This document shows positions 44,019 through 52,667 of a stretch of DNA of 64,000 nt, one piece after another (position 1 is the first letter of the stretch; each line of letters begins with the position of its first letter). The notes under the pieces were generated by a model, which saw only the letters and a list, made by a program, of their open reading frames with translations, had not been told where the DNA came from and made no database searches. A program made the position numbers and the translations under genes. This stretch comes from Dactylosporangium fulvum (lineage in GTDB: Bacteria; Actinomycetota; Actinomycetes; Mycobacteriales; Micromonosporaceae), in assembly GCF_025137375.1 (NCBI RefSeq), contig NZ_CP073720.1:8394501-8458500 (forward strand), in the 5' to 3' direction.

Positions 44019-44966
44019 ATGCTTGACCTGACCCGGCTCCAGGCGCTGCACGCGGTGGCCACGTTCGGCACGGTCACGGCCGCCGCCGGGGCGCTGCACT
44101 GCACGCCGTCGGCGATCTCCCAGCACCTCGCCAAGCTCGAGCGGGAGACCAAGGCCACACTCGTCGAGAAGGACGGTCGCACGCTGCGGCTCACCGAGGC
44201 GGGCCGGGTGCTGGTCGAGCACGCCGGCCGGGTGCTCGACGCCGTCGAGGAGGCGGAGGCGGCCCTGGCCGCACACCGCGAGACCGTCTCGGGTCACCTG
44301 ACCATCGCGTCGTTCCCGACCGCGTGCCGCGGGCTGCTGCCGTATGCGCTTCGCGCCCTCGCGGTCGACCATCCCGGCCTGGAGCCGACGCTGCAGGAGT
44401 CGGACCGGCAGGTCAGCCTCGACGGGATCGTGCGCGGCACGATCGACGTGGCCCTCATCGACGAGTGGCTGGAGATCCCGGTGAACGTGCCGCCGGGCGT
44501 GGCGGTCTCCGAGCTGGGGCTCGACGTCGGCGATCTCATCCTGCCCGCCGGCCACCGGCTCGCGGAGTCCGCCGGGCCGGTGACGCTGGAGGAGGTCCAC
44601 GAGGAGCGGTGGATCGGCTCGAAGCCGGGCACCGTCTGCCACGAGTGGCTGCGGCGCATGCTGCCCGGAGTGCACCCGACGATCATGGTCAACGAGTTCG
44701 AGACGCAGCTGACGTTCGTCGCCGAGGGCCTCGGGGTCGCCTTCGTCCCGAGGCTGGCCCGCACGGCGCTCCCCGTCGGCGTGACAGCCCGGCCGATCAC
44801 GCCCGAGGCGGCCCGGCGGGTGTCGGTGGCGTGGCGCGCCTCAGCCGCCGGGCGGCCGGCGATCGGGGCCACCGTCGCGGCACTGCGCGACGCCTGGCGA
44901 CACCGGGCGATCTTCACTCTTCCGAGCGTGTGGGACGCCGGCCAGGGAGCCGTTCACGTCGTGTAA
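44019..44966 (+). CDS. LysR-family regulator
   Basis: The 315 residues have an N-terminal winged helix (LTRLQALHAVATFGTVTAAA, then CTPSAISQHLAKLERE) and a substrate-binding domain from about 90 on (GHLTIASFPTACRGLLP). The usual divergent target gene is missing and only a possible transporter fragment is left, so the present target may be itself or elsewhere. Confidence 0.88.
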   Translation: MLDLTRLQALHAVATFGTVTAAAGALHCTPSAISQHLAKLERETKATLVEKDGRTLRLTEAGRVLVEHAGRVLDAVEEAEAALAAHRETVSGHLTIASFPTACRGLLPYALRALAVDHPGLEPTLQESDRQVSLDGIVRGTIDVALIDEWLEIPVNVPPGVAVSELGLDVGDLILPAGHRLAESAGPVTLEEVHEERWIGSKPGTVCHEWLRRMLPGVHPTIMVNEFETQLTFVAEGLGVAFVPRLARTALPVGVTARPITPEAARRVSVAWRASAAGRPAIGATVAALRDAWRHRAIFTLPSVWDAGQGAVHVV

Positions 44967-45041
44967 TCCCAGGTCAGCTCCACGACCAAGGAGCCACGTT
45001 CATTCATCGGATTCACGTCAGCGAGTTTTCGCGCCGCCCCT

Positions 45042-45047
45042 TACATT
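45042..45047 (+). promoter_or_regulatory. -10 box of a probable leaderless transcript (membrane protein)
   Basis: TACATT ends seven bases before the ATG at 45055; no ribosome site is present. Confidence 0.45.
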
Positions 45048-45054
45048 CATTAGC

Positions 45055-45543
45055 ATGGCTCTCTTCGGACGCTCCCGAACGGCTACCGGCGCCGGCGTCC
45101 TGGCGACGCTGCTCCTGGTGCTCATCTTCGGCAATCAGATCTTCACCGAATGGGTCGACCGGCATACCACGGACACCACCGTCCGCGGGTATTTCCTGCG
45201 CACCCTGACCTGGCCGCGCTGGTGGGTGACACCACGGGACGACTCGGGCGCGGCCGCCCGGGAACTGCTGGCCAACGACCTGCGTGCGCTCCTGCTGGTG
45301 TTGTTCGTGGCATTGGTACTGGCGGTCGCCGCGCGATCCCTGGTCGCCGGCGCCGGCGCGTTCATCATCGGCTGGGCGGCGCTGATCTTCGGCGCCGCGC
45401 TGGCCGCGTTCGCCACCGAGTTCATCGTCTCCAACCCGACGATGCTGCGGGCCCTGACCTCGGCCGCCTTCGCCGCCGGCTACGGCCTGTGGGTCGGCTG
45501 GATCGTCGGCATAGCCGTGGCCTCCGGCAAACGCGGCGACTGA
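45055..45543 (+). CDS. Membrane protein of unknown function
   Basis: The 162 residues have an N-terminal membrane segment (GVLATLLLVLIFGNQIF), an outside loop with aromatic residues (TLTWPRWWVTP), and three further segments ending GYGLWVGWIVGIAVASG. I do not recognise a family. It stands alone between the LysR gene and a hairpin element. Confidence 0.65.
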   Translation: MALFGRSRTATGAGVLATLLLVLIFGNQIFTEWVDRHTTDTTVRGYFLRTLTWPRWWVTPRDDSGAAARELLANDLRALLLVLFVALVLAVAARSLVAGAGAFIIGWAALIFGAALAAFATEFIVSNPTMLRALTSAAFAAGYGLWVGWIVGIAVASGKRGD

Positions 45544-45592
45544 ACCCCCTCCGGCCCGCCCGACCCACCCGCCCACGGCACCCTTCTCGTTC

Positions 45593-45665
45593 GCGATCTT
45601 GGAGTTGTGGTCCCTAACTTGTCCGAAATATGCGGATAAAGTCGGGACCACAACTCCAAGATCGC
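45593..45665. repeat. 73-base intergenic hairpin with perfect 22-base arms, GATCTTG/GTGGTCCC group
   Basis: The arms 45593-45614 and 45644-45665 are exact reverse complements. The 29-base loop contains a second pair (TTGTCCG and CGGATAA). Sequence similarity to the stem at 19663-19741 marks it as a dispersed element. It lies between converging genes and may terminate hisF and the membrane-protein gene. Confidence 0.75.
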
Positions 45666-45697
45666 CGGGACGGGCGGGCCGGGCGGGCCGGGGGCGG

Positions 45698-46459
45698 TCA
45701 GCGGATCGGGTAGCCGGCGCCGCGCAAGGCGGTCTTGACGTCGCCGATGGCGAAGTCGCCGAAGTGGAAGACACTCGCGGCGAGGACCGCGTCCGCGCCG
45801 GCCGCCACCGCTGGGGCGAAGTGCTCCACCGCACCCGCGCCGCCGCTGGCGATGACCGGCACCGTCACGACCTCGCGAACCGCCTTGATCAGGTCCAGGT
45901 CGAAGCCGTCCTTCGTGCCATCGGCGTCCATCGAGTTGAGCAGGATCTCCCCCGCGCCCAGCTCGGCCACCTTGGCCGCCCACTCCACGGCGTCGAGGCC
46001 GGCGCCGCGGCGACCGCCGTGGGTCGTCACCTCGAAGCCGCTCGGCTGGCCGGCCGCCCGGCGCACGTCGAGCGACAGGGTCAGCACCTGGTTGCCGAAC
46101 CGCTCCGCGATCTCGGCGATCAGGTCGGGCCGGGCGATCGCGGCGGTGTTGACGCCGACCTTGTCCGCGCCCGCCCGCAGCAGGGTGTCGACGTCGGCCA
46201 CGCTGCGGACGCCGCCGCCGACGGTCAGCGGGATGAAAACCGTCTCGGCGGTGCGGCGGACCACGTCGAGCATCGTGGCGCGGCCGTCCGACGACGCGGT
46301 CACGTCGAGGAACACCAGCTCGTCGGCGCCCGCCGCGTCGTAGGCGGCGCCCAGCTCGACCGGGTCACCGGCGTCACGGAGGTTGACGAAGTTGACGCCC
46401 TTCACCACCCGGCCCGCGTCGACGTCGAGGCAGGGGATGACACGCACCGCGACCGTCAT
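45698..46459 (-). CDS. hisF: Imidazole glycerol phosphate synthase cyclase subunit
   Basis: With HisH, HisF converts PRFAR to imidazole glycerol phosphate and AICAR. The 253-residue TIM barrel begins VRVIPCLDVDAGRVVKGVNF, with the two catalytic Asp positions in CLDVD and in LLNSMDADGTKDGFD. Also present are TVGGGVRS and ASGGAGAVEH. It is the last gene of the his operon; the start overlaps the priA stop (ATGA). Confidence 0.96.
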   Translation of the reverse strand: MTVAVRVIPCLDVDAGRVVKGVNFVNLRDAGDPVELGAAYDAAGADELVFLDVTASSDGRATMLDVVRRTAETVFIPLTVGGGVRSVADVDTLLRAGADKVGVNTAAIARPDLIAEIAERFGNQVLTLSLDVRRAAGQPSGFEVTTHGGRRGAGLDAVEWAAKVAELGAGEILLNSMDADGTKDGFDLDLIKAVREVVTVPVIASGGAGAVEHFAPAVAAGADAVLAASVFHFGDFAIGDVKTALRGAGYPIR

Positions 46460-47184
46460 GCCGACTCTTCCAGCACCTTGAGCGCCTCGGTGACGTCGAA
46501 CGCACCCGCGTAGAGCGCCTTGCCGACGATCACGCCCTCGACGCCGGCCGGCTCCAGCGCCGCGAGCTGGCGCAGGTCGTCGAGCTTCGACACGCCGCCG
46601 CTGGCGATGACCGGCTTCTTGGTGCGGCCCGTGACCTCCAGCAGCAGGGTCAGGTTGGGGCCGGTGAGCGTACCGTCGCGCATGACGTCCGTGACGACGT
46701 ATCGCGCGCAGCCGGCCCGCTCGAGACGGTCGAGCACCTCGAAGAGATCGCCGCCCTCCCTGGTCCAGCCGCGGGCGGCGAGCTGGTGGCCACGCACGTC
46801 GAGGCCGACGGCGACCTGCTCGCCGTAGGTGGCGCAGACGTGGTCGCACCAGTCCGGGTTCTCCAGCGCCGCGGTGCCGAGGTTGACCCGGGTCGCGCCG
46901 GTGGACAGGGCGGCCTTCAGCGAGACCTCGTCGCGGATGCCGCCGGACAGCTCGACCTGCACGTCGAGGCGGCGGACCACGTCGGCGAGCAGCTCGGCGT
47001 TGGACCCGCGGCCGAAGGCGGCGTCGAGGTCGACGAGATGGATCCACTCGGCGCCCTGCCGCTGCCAGGCCAGGGCGGCCTCCAGCGGGTCGCCGTAGGT
47101 CGTTTCGCTGCCGGCGGCGCCCTGGACGAGACGGACCGCCTGGCCGTCGGCGACGTCAACGGCGGGCAGGAGCTGCAGTGCCAT
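46456..47184 (-). CDS. priA: Phosphoribosyl isomerase A (bifunctional HisA/TrpF)
   Basis: This 242-residue TIM barrel is of the actinobacterial PriA type. PriA isomerises both ProFAR (histidine pathway) and PRA (tryptophan pathway). LLPAVDVADGQAVRLVQG gives the first catalytic Asp, and RGWTREGGDLFEVLDRL followed by RYVVTDVMRDGTLTGPN is close to known PriA enzymes. No trpF gene is in the trp block of this window, which agrees with dual function. Confidence 0.93.
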   Translation of the reverse strand: MALQLLPAVDVADGQAVRLVQGAAGSETTYGDPLEAALAWQRQGAEWIHLVDLDAAFGRGSNAELLADVVRRLDVQVELSGGIRDEVSLKAALSTGATRVNLGTAALENPDWCDHVCATYGEQVAVGLDVRGHQLAARGWTREGGDLFEVLDRLERAGCARYVVTDVMRDGTLTGPNLTLLLEVTGRTKKPVIASGGVSKLDDLRQLAALEPAGVEGVIVGKALYAGAFDVTEALKVLEESA

Positions 47185-47187
47185 GGT

Positions 47188-47502
47188 TCAGATCCTTCGG
47201 TCCAGGACGAGCACGGTGAGCGCCGGAGTGGCGACGATGATGAGTGCGCTGATGCCGATCCTCGCGGCCACGGAGTCGATCAGCAGCCAGACGAGGGCGA
47301 GCGCCACCAGCACCAGGGTGATGATGACCGACCGCTGGGCGCGCGACCGGCGCGCGAAGAGCTTACCCGTCCGGCCGACCTTGACCTTCGGCACCAGCCG
47401 CCGGACCGCGGCGCGGCGTTGCCGTTTGCGCTCGGCGCGGCGCATCCGCTCGGCGCGCTCGGCCTCCAGCAAGGCCCGCCGGCGGGCCCGCTCCTTGCTC
47501 AT
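47188..47502 (-). CDS. Small basic membrane protein in the his operon
   Basis: The 104 residues have a very basic N-terminal helix (about 1-45, with repeated RRAxxxxAERxRR patterns) followed by two membrane segments (SVIITLVLVALALVWLLI and IGISALIIVATPALTVLVL). The family is not recognised. It lies between hisH and priA, where M. tuberculosis has no equivalent that I know of. The start has no good ribosome site. Confidence 0.65.
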   Translation of the reverse strand: MSKERARRRALLEAERAERMRRAERKRQRRAAVRRLVPKVKVGRTGKLFARRSRAQRSVIITLVLVALALVWLLIDSVAARIGISALIIVATPALTVLVLDRRI

Positions 47503-47518
47503 CCGAGGACGCGCCGCA

Positions 47519-48142
47519 TCACAGGGTGCCCAGCCAGTTGGCGAGCAGGGTCGCTCCGGCGTCACCGGACTTCTCCGGGTGGAACTGCGTCGCCCGCAGT
47601 ACACCCGCCTCGAACGCCGCCACGAAGGGCTCGCCGTGGATCGTGGTCGCGACCTTGACCCCGGCGGCGGCCTGCGCGTCGACGACGGTCGACGCGTAGG
47701 AGTGCACGAAGTAGAAGCGTGTGTCCGCCGGCAGGCCGGCGCCCAGCACCGTGTCCGCCGGCCACTCGACCGTGTTCCAGCCCATGTGCGGCACGACCGG
47801 CGCGCGCAGGATGCTCACCGTGCCGGGCGCCAGGCCGAGGCCCTTGGTGACCACACCGTGCTCCTCGCCGGCGTCGAACAGCACCTGCATGCCCACGCAG
47901 ATGCCGAGCACCGGTGCACCGGCACGGACCCGCTCGGCGATCGTCGGGCCGGCGCCGATCTCGTCGATGCCGGCCATGCACGCCGCATAGGCACCGACGC
48001 CGGGCACGACCAGCCCGTCGGCGCGGGCGGCCTTCGCCAGGTCGGACGTGACCTCGACGTCGGCCCCGACCCGGGCGACGGCGCGCTCGGCCGAGCGTAG
48101 GTTGCCCGAGCCGTAGTCCAGGATGACTACCGACTTCGCCAC
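47519..48142 (-). CDS. hisH: Imidazole glycerol phosphate synthase glutaminase subunit
   Basis: This 207-residue class-I glutamine amidotransferase supplies ammonia to HisF. It has DYGSGNLRS at the start, the oxyanion strand PGVGAYAAC, the nucleophile Cys in GICVGMQVLF and the His/Glu pair in TQFHPEKSG. The length is normal. It is separated from hisF by two genes, and the two should form the heterodimer. Confidence 0.95.
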   Translation of the reverse strand: MAKSVVILDYGSGNLRSAERAVARVGADVEVTSDLAKAARADGLVVPGVGAYAACMAGIDEIGAGPTIAERVRAGAPVLGICVGMQVLFDAGEEHGVVTKGLGLAPGTVSILRAPVVPHMGWNTVEWPADTVLGAGLPADTRFYFVHSYASTVVDAQAAAGVKVATTIHGEPFVAAFEAGVLRATQFHPEKSGDAGATLLANWLGTL

Positions 48143-48143
48143 G

Positions 48144-48296
48144 TCAATCCTTCCCGTACAGCCAGAGCAGTCCCCCGGCGGCCGCGAGCACGGCCAGCAC
48201 CAGGGTGATCCCGAAACCGACCCGGTTGCCTTGCTGCCGGAACGACAGCGCGCCGCCGAGCAGGAGCCCGGCGAGTGCGAGCAGAGCGATGCTCAT
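48144..48296 (-). CDS. Very small membrane protein in the his operon
   Basis: The 50 residues form two membrane segments, MSIALLALAGLLLGGAL and GFGITLVLAVLAAAGGLLWL, linked by SFRQQGNRV. The ATG overlaps the hisB stop (ATGA), which supports translation. The spacing to hisH is one base. Function unknown. Confidence 0.65.
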   Translation of the reverse strand: MSIALLALAGLLLGGALSFRQQGNRVGFGITLVLAVLAAAGGLLWLYGKD

Positions 48297-48907
48297 AGGG
48301 CACCTTTGGTACTGGGCACCGCACCGGCGTTGCGGGGATCGATGGCGCATGCCTGGCGCAACGCCCGGGCGACCGCCTTGAACTGGGCCTCGACGATGTG
48401 GTGCGCGTCGGGCTGGGCGCCGTGCCGGCCGGCCCGCAGGATGCTCACGTGCAGCGTCACCTTGGCGGAGTGCCCGAACGACTCCCAGATGTGCCGGGTG
48501 AGGCTGGTCGGGTAGTTGCCGCCGATGTGCGGCGCGATGTTCGCGGGCTCGTCGTGCACCACATACGGCCGGCCGGACAGGTCGACGACCGCCGAGGCGA
48601 GCACCTCGTCGAGCGGGACCTGCGCGTGCCCGTACCGCGTCACACCGGCCTTGTCCCCGAGCGCTTCCGCGAACGCGGCACCGAGCGCGAGCGCAGTGTC
48701 CTCGACGGTGTGGTGCGCGTCGATCTCCAGGTCACCGACGGTGTGCACGCGCAGGTCGAACCCGCCGTGCTTGGCGATCTGGTTGAGCATGTGGTCGTAG
48801 AAGCCCACGCCGGTGGAGATCTCCCCGACCCCGGTGCCGTCGAGGTCGAGCTCGACGGAGACCTTGGTCTCCTTGGTCACCCGCTCGATCCTGGCGGTAC
48901 GGCTCAC
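48293..48907 (-). CDS. hisB: Imidazoleglycerol-phosphate dehydratase
   Basis: The 204 residues carry the manganese-binding motifs FYDHMLNQIAKHGGFD and DAHHTVEDTALALG, and near the end PDAHHIVEAQFKAVARALR. This is the monofunctional dehydratase, without a phosphatase domain. GTG at 48907 overlaps the hisC stop by four bases. Confidence 0.96.
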   Translation of the reverse strand: MSRTARIERVTKETKVSVELDLDGTGVGEISTGVGFYDHMLNQIAKHGGFDLRVHTVGDLEIDAHHTVEDTALALGAAFAEALGDKAGVTRYGHAQVPLDEVLASAVVDLSGRPYVVHDEPANIAPHIGGNYPTSLTRHIWESFGHSAKVTLHVSILRAGRHGAQPDAHHIVEAQFKAVARALRQACAIDPRNAGAVPSTKGAL

Positions 48908-49980
48908 AACAGCTCCTCGAGTGCGTTCAGGAAGGCGGTCGTCTCTTCGGGTGTGCCGGCGGTCACGCGCAGCCACCCGGGGAGCCCGACGTCACGGATC
49001 AGCACGCCCCGGTCGAGCAGGGCCTGCCAGGTGCTCTTGCTGTCGCCGCGCGGCGCGCCGAAGAGCACGAAGTTGGCGTCGCTGTCGGCGACCGGGAGTG
49101 CCCAGCCGCGCAGCGTGTCGACGATGCGGTCGCGCTGGGCCTTGACGGCGTCGACAGTGGACAACAGCGCCGCCGTGTGTGCGAGCGCTGCCCGCGCCGC
49201 CGCTTGAGTCAGCGCGCTCAGGTGGTACGGCAGCCGGACGAGCTGCACCGCGTCGACCACGGCGGGATCCGCGGCGAGGTAGCCGACCCGCCCGCCGGCG
49301 AGCGCGAACGCCTTGCTCATCGTGCGGGTGACGACGAGCCGCGGGTTTCGCTCGATGAGGCTCAGCGCGAAGACCGTGCCCGGCCGGGCGAACTCCGCGT
49401 AGGCCTCGTCGACGATGACCATGCCCCGCGTGGCCTCCGCGACCGCCTCGACGACCTCCAGCGGCAGCGCCGTGCCGGTGGGGTTGTTCGGCGAGCAGAG
49501 GAACACCAGGTCGGGATCGTGGCGGCGCACCATCTCCACGGCGTGCTCGGCGGTCAGGCCGAAGTCGGCGCCGCGGCGCCCGTCGACCCAGGCGGTGCCG
49601 GTGCCGGCCGCGAGCAGGGGGTGCATCGAATACGACGGGGTGAAGCCGAGCGCGGTCCGGCCCGGCCCGCCGAACGTCTGCAACAGCTGCTGCTGGATCT
49701 CGTTGGAGCCGTTGGCCGCCCACACGTTGGCCTGGTCGAGGCCGTGGCCCAGATAGGCGGCCAGGTCGGTGCGCAGCGCGACCGCGTCGCGGTCGGGGTA
49801 GCGGTTGAGGTCGCGCAGGACCGCGGAGAGCGCCTTCTCCATCGCCGCGACCGCCTCGTCGGGCAGCGGGTAGGAGTTCTCGTTGGTGTTGAGGCGCACG
49901 GCGACGTCGAGCTGGGGTGCGCCGTACGGCGTCAGGCCCCGCAACTCGTCCCGCAGCGGCAGGTCGTCGAGCGAGGTCAT
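48904..49980 (-). CDS. hisC: Histidinol-phosphate aminotransferase
   Basis: This 358-residue class-I/II PLP aminotransferase has RLNTNENSYPLPDEA near the N-terminus, NGSNEIQQQ, CSPNNPTGTALP, VDEAYAEFA and the PLP lysine in TRTMSKAFALAGGRVGY. The start overlaps the hisD stop (ATGA). Confidence 0.95.
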   Translation of the reverse strand: MTSLDDLPLRDELRGLTPYGAPQLDVAVRLNTNENSYPLPDEAVAAMEKALSAVLRDLNRYPDRDAVALRTDLAAYLGHGLDQANVWAANGSNEIQQQLLQTFGGPGRTALGFTPSYSMHPLLAAGTGTAWVDGRRGADFGLTAEHAVEMVRRHDPDLVFLCSPNNPTGTALPLEVVEAVAEATRGMVIVDEAYAEFARPGTVFALSLIERNPRLVVTRTMSKAFALAGGRVGYLAADPAVVDAVQLVRLPYHLSALTQAAARAALAHTAALLSTVDAVKAQRDRIVDTLRGWALPVADSDANFVLFGAPRGDSKSTWQALLDRGVLIRDVGLPGWLRVTAGTPEETTAFLNALEELL

Positions 49981-51278
49981 GCGCTGAACCTCACCTTCAC
50001 CGCCGCACCGTGGGCCGGCAGGTCCTCGGCGTCGGAGAGCGCGACGACGTGGTCGGCGACCTCGCGCAACGCGTCGTGCGAATATTCGATGAGCTGGACG
50101 CCGCGCAGGAACGTCTGCGTCGACAGGCCGGACGAGTGCCGGGCGCAGCCGCCGGTGGGCAGCACGTGGTTGGAACCGGCGCAGTAGTCGCCGAGCGACA
50201 CCGGCGACCAGGCGCCGACGAAGATCGCCCCGGCGCTGCGCACCCGCTCGGCCACGGCGCGCGGGTCGCGGGTCTGGATCTCGAGGTGCTCGGCACCGTA
50301 GGCGTCCACGACCTTCAGGCCCTGCTCCAGGTCGTCCACGATCACGATCGCCGACTGCGGGCCGGTCAGCGCCTCGGTGACCCGCTGATTGTGCCGGGTC
50401 TCGGCGACCTGCTTGGCGACCTCGACCTCGACCGCCTCGATCAGCTCCGGCGACGGCGTGACCAGGACGCTCGCGGCGAGCGGGTCGTGCTCGGCCTGGC
50501 TGATCAGGTCGGCGGCGACGTGACGCGGGTCGGCGCTGTCGTCGGCGAGGATCGCGATCTCGGTCGGGCCGGCCTCGGCGTCGATGCCGACGACCCCGCG
50601 CAGGAGCCGCTTGGCGGCGGTGACCCAGACGTTGCCCGGCCCGGTGATCATGTCGACGGGCGCGCAGCCGGGCGCCTCGTCACCGTACCCGTACCCGAAC
50701 ATGGCGATCGCCTGCGCGCCGCCCACCGCATACACCTCGTCGATCCCGAGCAGCGCGCAGGCGGCCAGGATGTTGCGGTTGGGCAGGCCGGTGTCCTTCT
50801 GCGGCGGGCTGGTGACCGCGATCGACTCGACCCCGGCGACCTGTGCCGGCACGACGTTCATGACCACGCTCGACGGGTAGACGGCCAGGCCGCCGGGCAC
50901 GTAGAGCCCGACCCGGCCGACGGGCAACCACCGCTGGGTGACCGTGCCACCGTCGCTGAGGACCGTGGTGACCTCGGTGCGCCGTTGATCGAGGTGTACC
51001 TTCCGGGCGCGCGCGATCGACTCCAGCAGCGCGGCACGCACCGCGGGGTCGAGCGCCTCCTCCGCCGCCGCGATGGCCTCGGCGGGCACGCGCAGCCGCT
51101 CGACCTGCACCCCGTCGAACCGATGTGTCGCCTCGCGGATCGCGGCGGCCCCATGCTCACGGACCGCCTCGACGGTCGGGCGCACCTGCTCGGTGGCGGC
51201 GGAGACGTCGAGGGCGGCTCGGGGCAGCAGACGGCGCGGGTCCTCGACGGAGCCGCGCAGGTCGATCCGGTTCAACAC
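49977..51278 (-). CDS. hisD: Histidinol dehydrogenase
   Basis: This 433-residue zinc-dependent NAD enzyme catalyses the last two oxidations of histidine synthesis. Motifs include VPGGLAVYPSSVVMNVVPA, YAVGGAQAIAMFGYG, GPGNVWVTAAKR, VGIDAEAGPTEIAI, HDPLAASVLVTP and GSNHVLPTGGCARHSSGLS. It is the first gene of the operon; the GTG at 51278 lies seven bases after a -10 box. Confidence 0.96.
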   Translation of the reverse strand: MLNRIDLRGSVEDPRRLLPRAALDVSAATEQVRPTVEAVREHGAAAIREATHRFDGVQVERLRVPAEAIAAAEEALDPAVRAALLESIARARKVHLDQRRTEVTTVLSDGGTVTQRWLPVGRVGLYVPGGLAVYPSSVVMNVVPAQVAGVESIAVTSPPQKDTGLPNRNILAACALLGIDEVYAVGGAQAIAMFGYGYGDEAPGCAPVDMITGPGNVWVTAAKRLLRGVVGIDAEAGPTEIAILADDSADPRHVAADLISQAEHDPLAASVLVTPSPELIEAVEVEVAKQVAETRHNQRVTEALTGPQSAIVIVDDLEQGLKVVDAYGAEHLEIQTRDPRAVAERVRSAGAIFVGAWSPVSLGDYCAGSNHVLPTGGCARHSSGLSTQTFLRGVQLIEYSHDALREVADHVVALSDAEDLPAHGAAVKVRFSA

Positions 51279-51285
51279 CTGACCG

Positions 51286-51291
51286 AGTCTA
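51286..51291 (-). promoter_or_regulatory. -10 box of the his operon (leaderless hisD)
   Basis: TAGACT on the minus strand is followed by seven bases and then the hisD GTG. No ribosome site exists, and no His-rich leader peptide is visible upstream. Confidence 0.55.
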
Positions 51292-51348
51292 TTCGGTCGG
51301 GCGAGCGCGTTTCCTCGTCCGTCCCGCCAGTCGGGCTGTCATGATCCC

Positions 51349-51999
51349 TCACTGTGACCTGGCCCATCGCCAGTTCAGCTCGCCCTGCCACGGCGCCGGT
51401 CCGGGCAGTGTCCCGGCGTCGTCGCGGTCCATGCCGTCGAGGGTGAGGGCGAGGTACCGTCGGCGCAGCTGGGCGGTCCGCTCCCGGTCGGGCAGCCGGA
51501 TCGCGGCACACGCTTCGAGCAGCAGCCCGACGTCGGCGACCGCGAAGTCCCGCCGCAGGCGACCGCTGGCATGCGCCCGTTCCACGAGTCCGCCGGCGAG
51601 TTCGTTCGCCCGCACGGCGTCGACCATCATGTCCGCGGTGGGCTCGAAGGTGCCGGCCAGATGGACTGTGAGCGAGTGGACGTCGGCGTCCACGATCCCG
51701 CGCAGAAACGTGGTAAACGCCTCCCACCCGTCGTTCACCCCTCCGGCGTCCTCTGCCTCCTGGATGAACGTCCTCAGCCCGTCGTGGCAGAGTTTGCGCA
51801 GGAGATCCTCCTTGCCGGCGTACCTCCTGTAGAGCGCACTGATCCCGACCCCGGCCCGCTCGGCGACGGCGGCGACCGGCGCCTTGGGATCTTCGAGAAA
51901 AACGTCCCGAGCCGCGGCGAGGATGAGCCCGTCGTTCCGAGCGGCCTGCCCCTTCCGCCCCGGCAGTTTCACCCCACCACGCGTGTCCACTCCACTCAT
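51349..51999 (-). CDS. TetR-family regulator
   Basis: The 216 residues include a TetR helix-turn-helix at about 24-68 (ILAAARDVFLEDPKAPVAAV then AERAGVGISALYRRYAGKED) and a helical C-terminal domain. AAGGGG precedes the ATG at 51999. It is divergent from the epoxide hydrolase across 668 bases, and the palindromes before that gene are its likely operators. Confidence 0.88.
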   Translation of the reverse strand: MSGVDTRGGVKLPGRKGQAARNDGLILAAARDVFLEDPKAPVAAVAERAGVGISALYRRYAGKEDLLRKLCHDGLRTFIQEAEDAGGVNDGWEAFTTFLRGIVDADVHSLTVHLAGTFEPTADMMVDAVRANELAGGLVERAHASGRLRRDFAVADVGLLLEACAAIRLPDRERTAQLRRRYLALTLDGMDRDDAGTLPGPAPWQGELNWRWARSQ

Positions 52000-52032
52000 G
52001 CCGTCCCCTTCAGATCCACTTCCTGGGCCCGC

Positions 52033-52090
52033 TCATGATCGAGGGAAGAATCGGGTCGCCGGGGCAGCCAGATCTTTCCCTCGATCATGA
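52033..52090. repeat. Intergenic hairpin element with CATGATC ends
   Basis: The perfect 15-base arms TCATGATCGAGGGAA and TTCCCTCGATCATGA enclose a loop containing GTCGCCGGGGCAGC. The loop differs by one base from that of the hairpin at 2924-2977, although the stems differ. Confidence 0.7.
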
Positions 52091-52593
52091 AACCGTCCGT
52101 TCCGCCCCACGCCGCCCCGGTCCCGAAGCACACCGGCGACCAGATCCGCGGGCGCGGGCCACCGGGCGGGCCGTCCACACGCCGAAACACCGCGGACCAC
52201 TGCGGGCGCCCCGCCCACCGCGGACTCTGCCGGGCACGGCACACCACGGACCGCCCGGCCACCGCCGACACCACAGCCACCGCGGACGCTGCCGGGCGCT
52301 GCCACCAGGGCACGCCGTGAACCGCCCGGACGCCGCCAGACACAAACGCCGCAGACGCCGTCGGCGTGACTGACGATGCAGACAGCGCACAGCCCGCCTT
52401 CCTGGTGACCGCTCGCCCGGGCACCGCCGAAACCGCCTGGCTCAGCACCTTGACCCGCACTTTTCTGCGCGTCCACCGACCAACGGACGCGGTCGCACTC
52501 GGAGACCGTCTGACGCCTCGGCGAATTCGGGCGGCTCGAACGGCTCGGGCACGCCGCTCACTGTCCTCGCCGTCACATCACCATCCTAACAGT

Positions 52594-52648
52594 GGAACGG
52601 ATCGTTCCGCTCTGATAGTCTCGACTCAACGGAATGAAGTATTCCGTT
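52594..52648 (+). promoter_or_regulatory. Two palindromic operators around the epoxide hydrolase promoter
   Basis: GGAACG-GAT-CGTTCC (52594-52608) and AACGGAAT-GAAGT-ATTCCGTT (52628-52648) flank the -10 candidate GATAGT (52614-52619). Sites at -35 and just after the start point fit repression by the neighbouring TetR protein. Confidence 0.55.
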
Positions 52649-52667
52649 CCGAAATGCAGGAGGGGCT

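Larger units (their letters stand above)
52000..52667. other. Intergenic region between a TetR gene and the epoxide hydrolase gene
   Basis: 668 bases with no credible gene. Apart from the hairpin (52033-52090) and the two palindromes (52594-52648), the sequence is GC-rich and featureless; 52100-52500 shows only loose repetition of CCGCGGAC-like words. Confidence 0.6.

Noticed and set aside
51279..51348. Histidine leader peptide upstream of hisD
   Set aside because: The only short ORF there (17 codons) has no His codons, and hisD looks leaderless.
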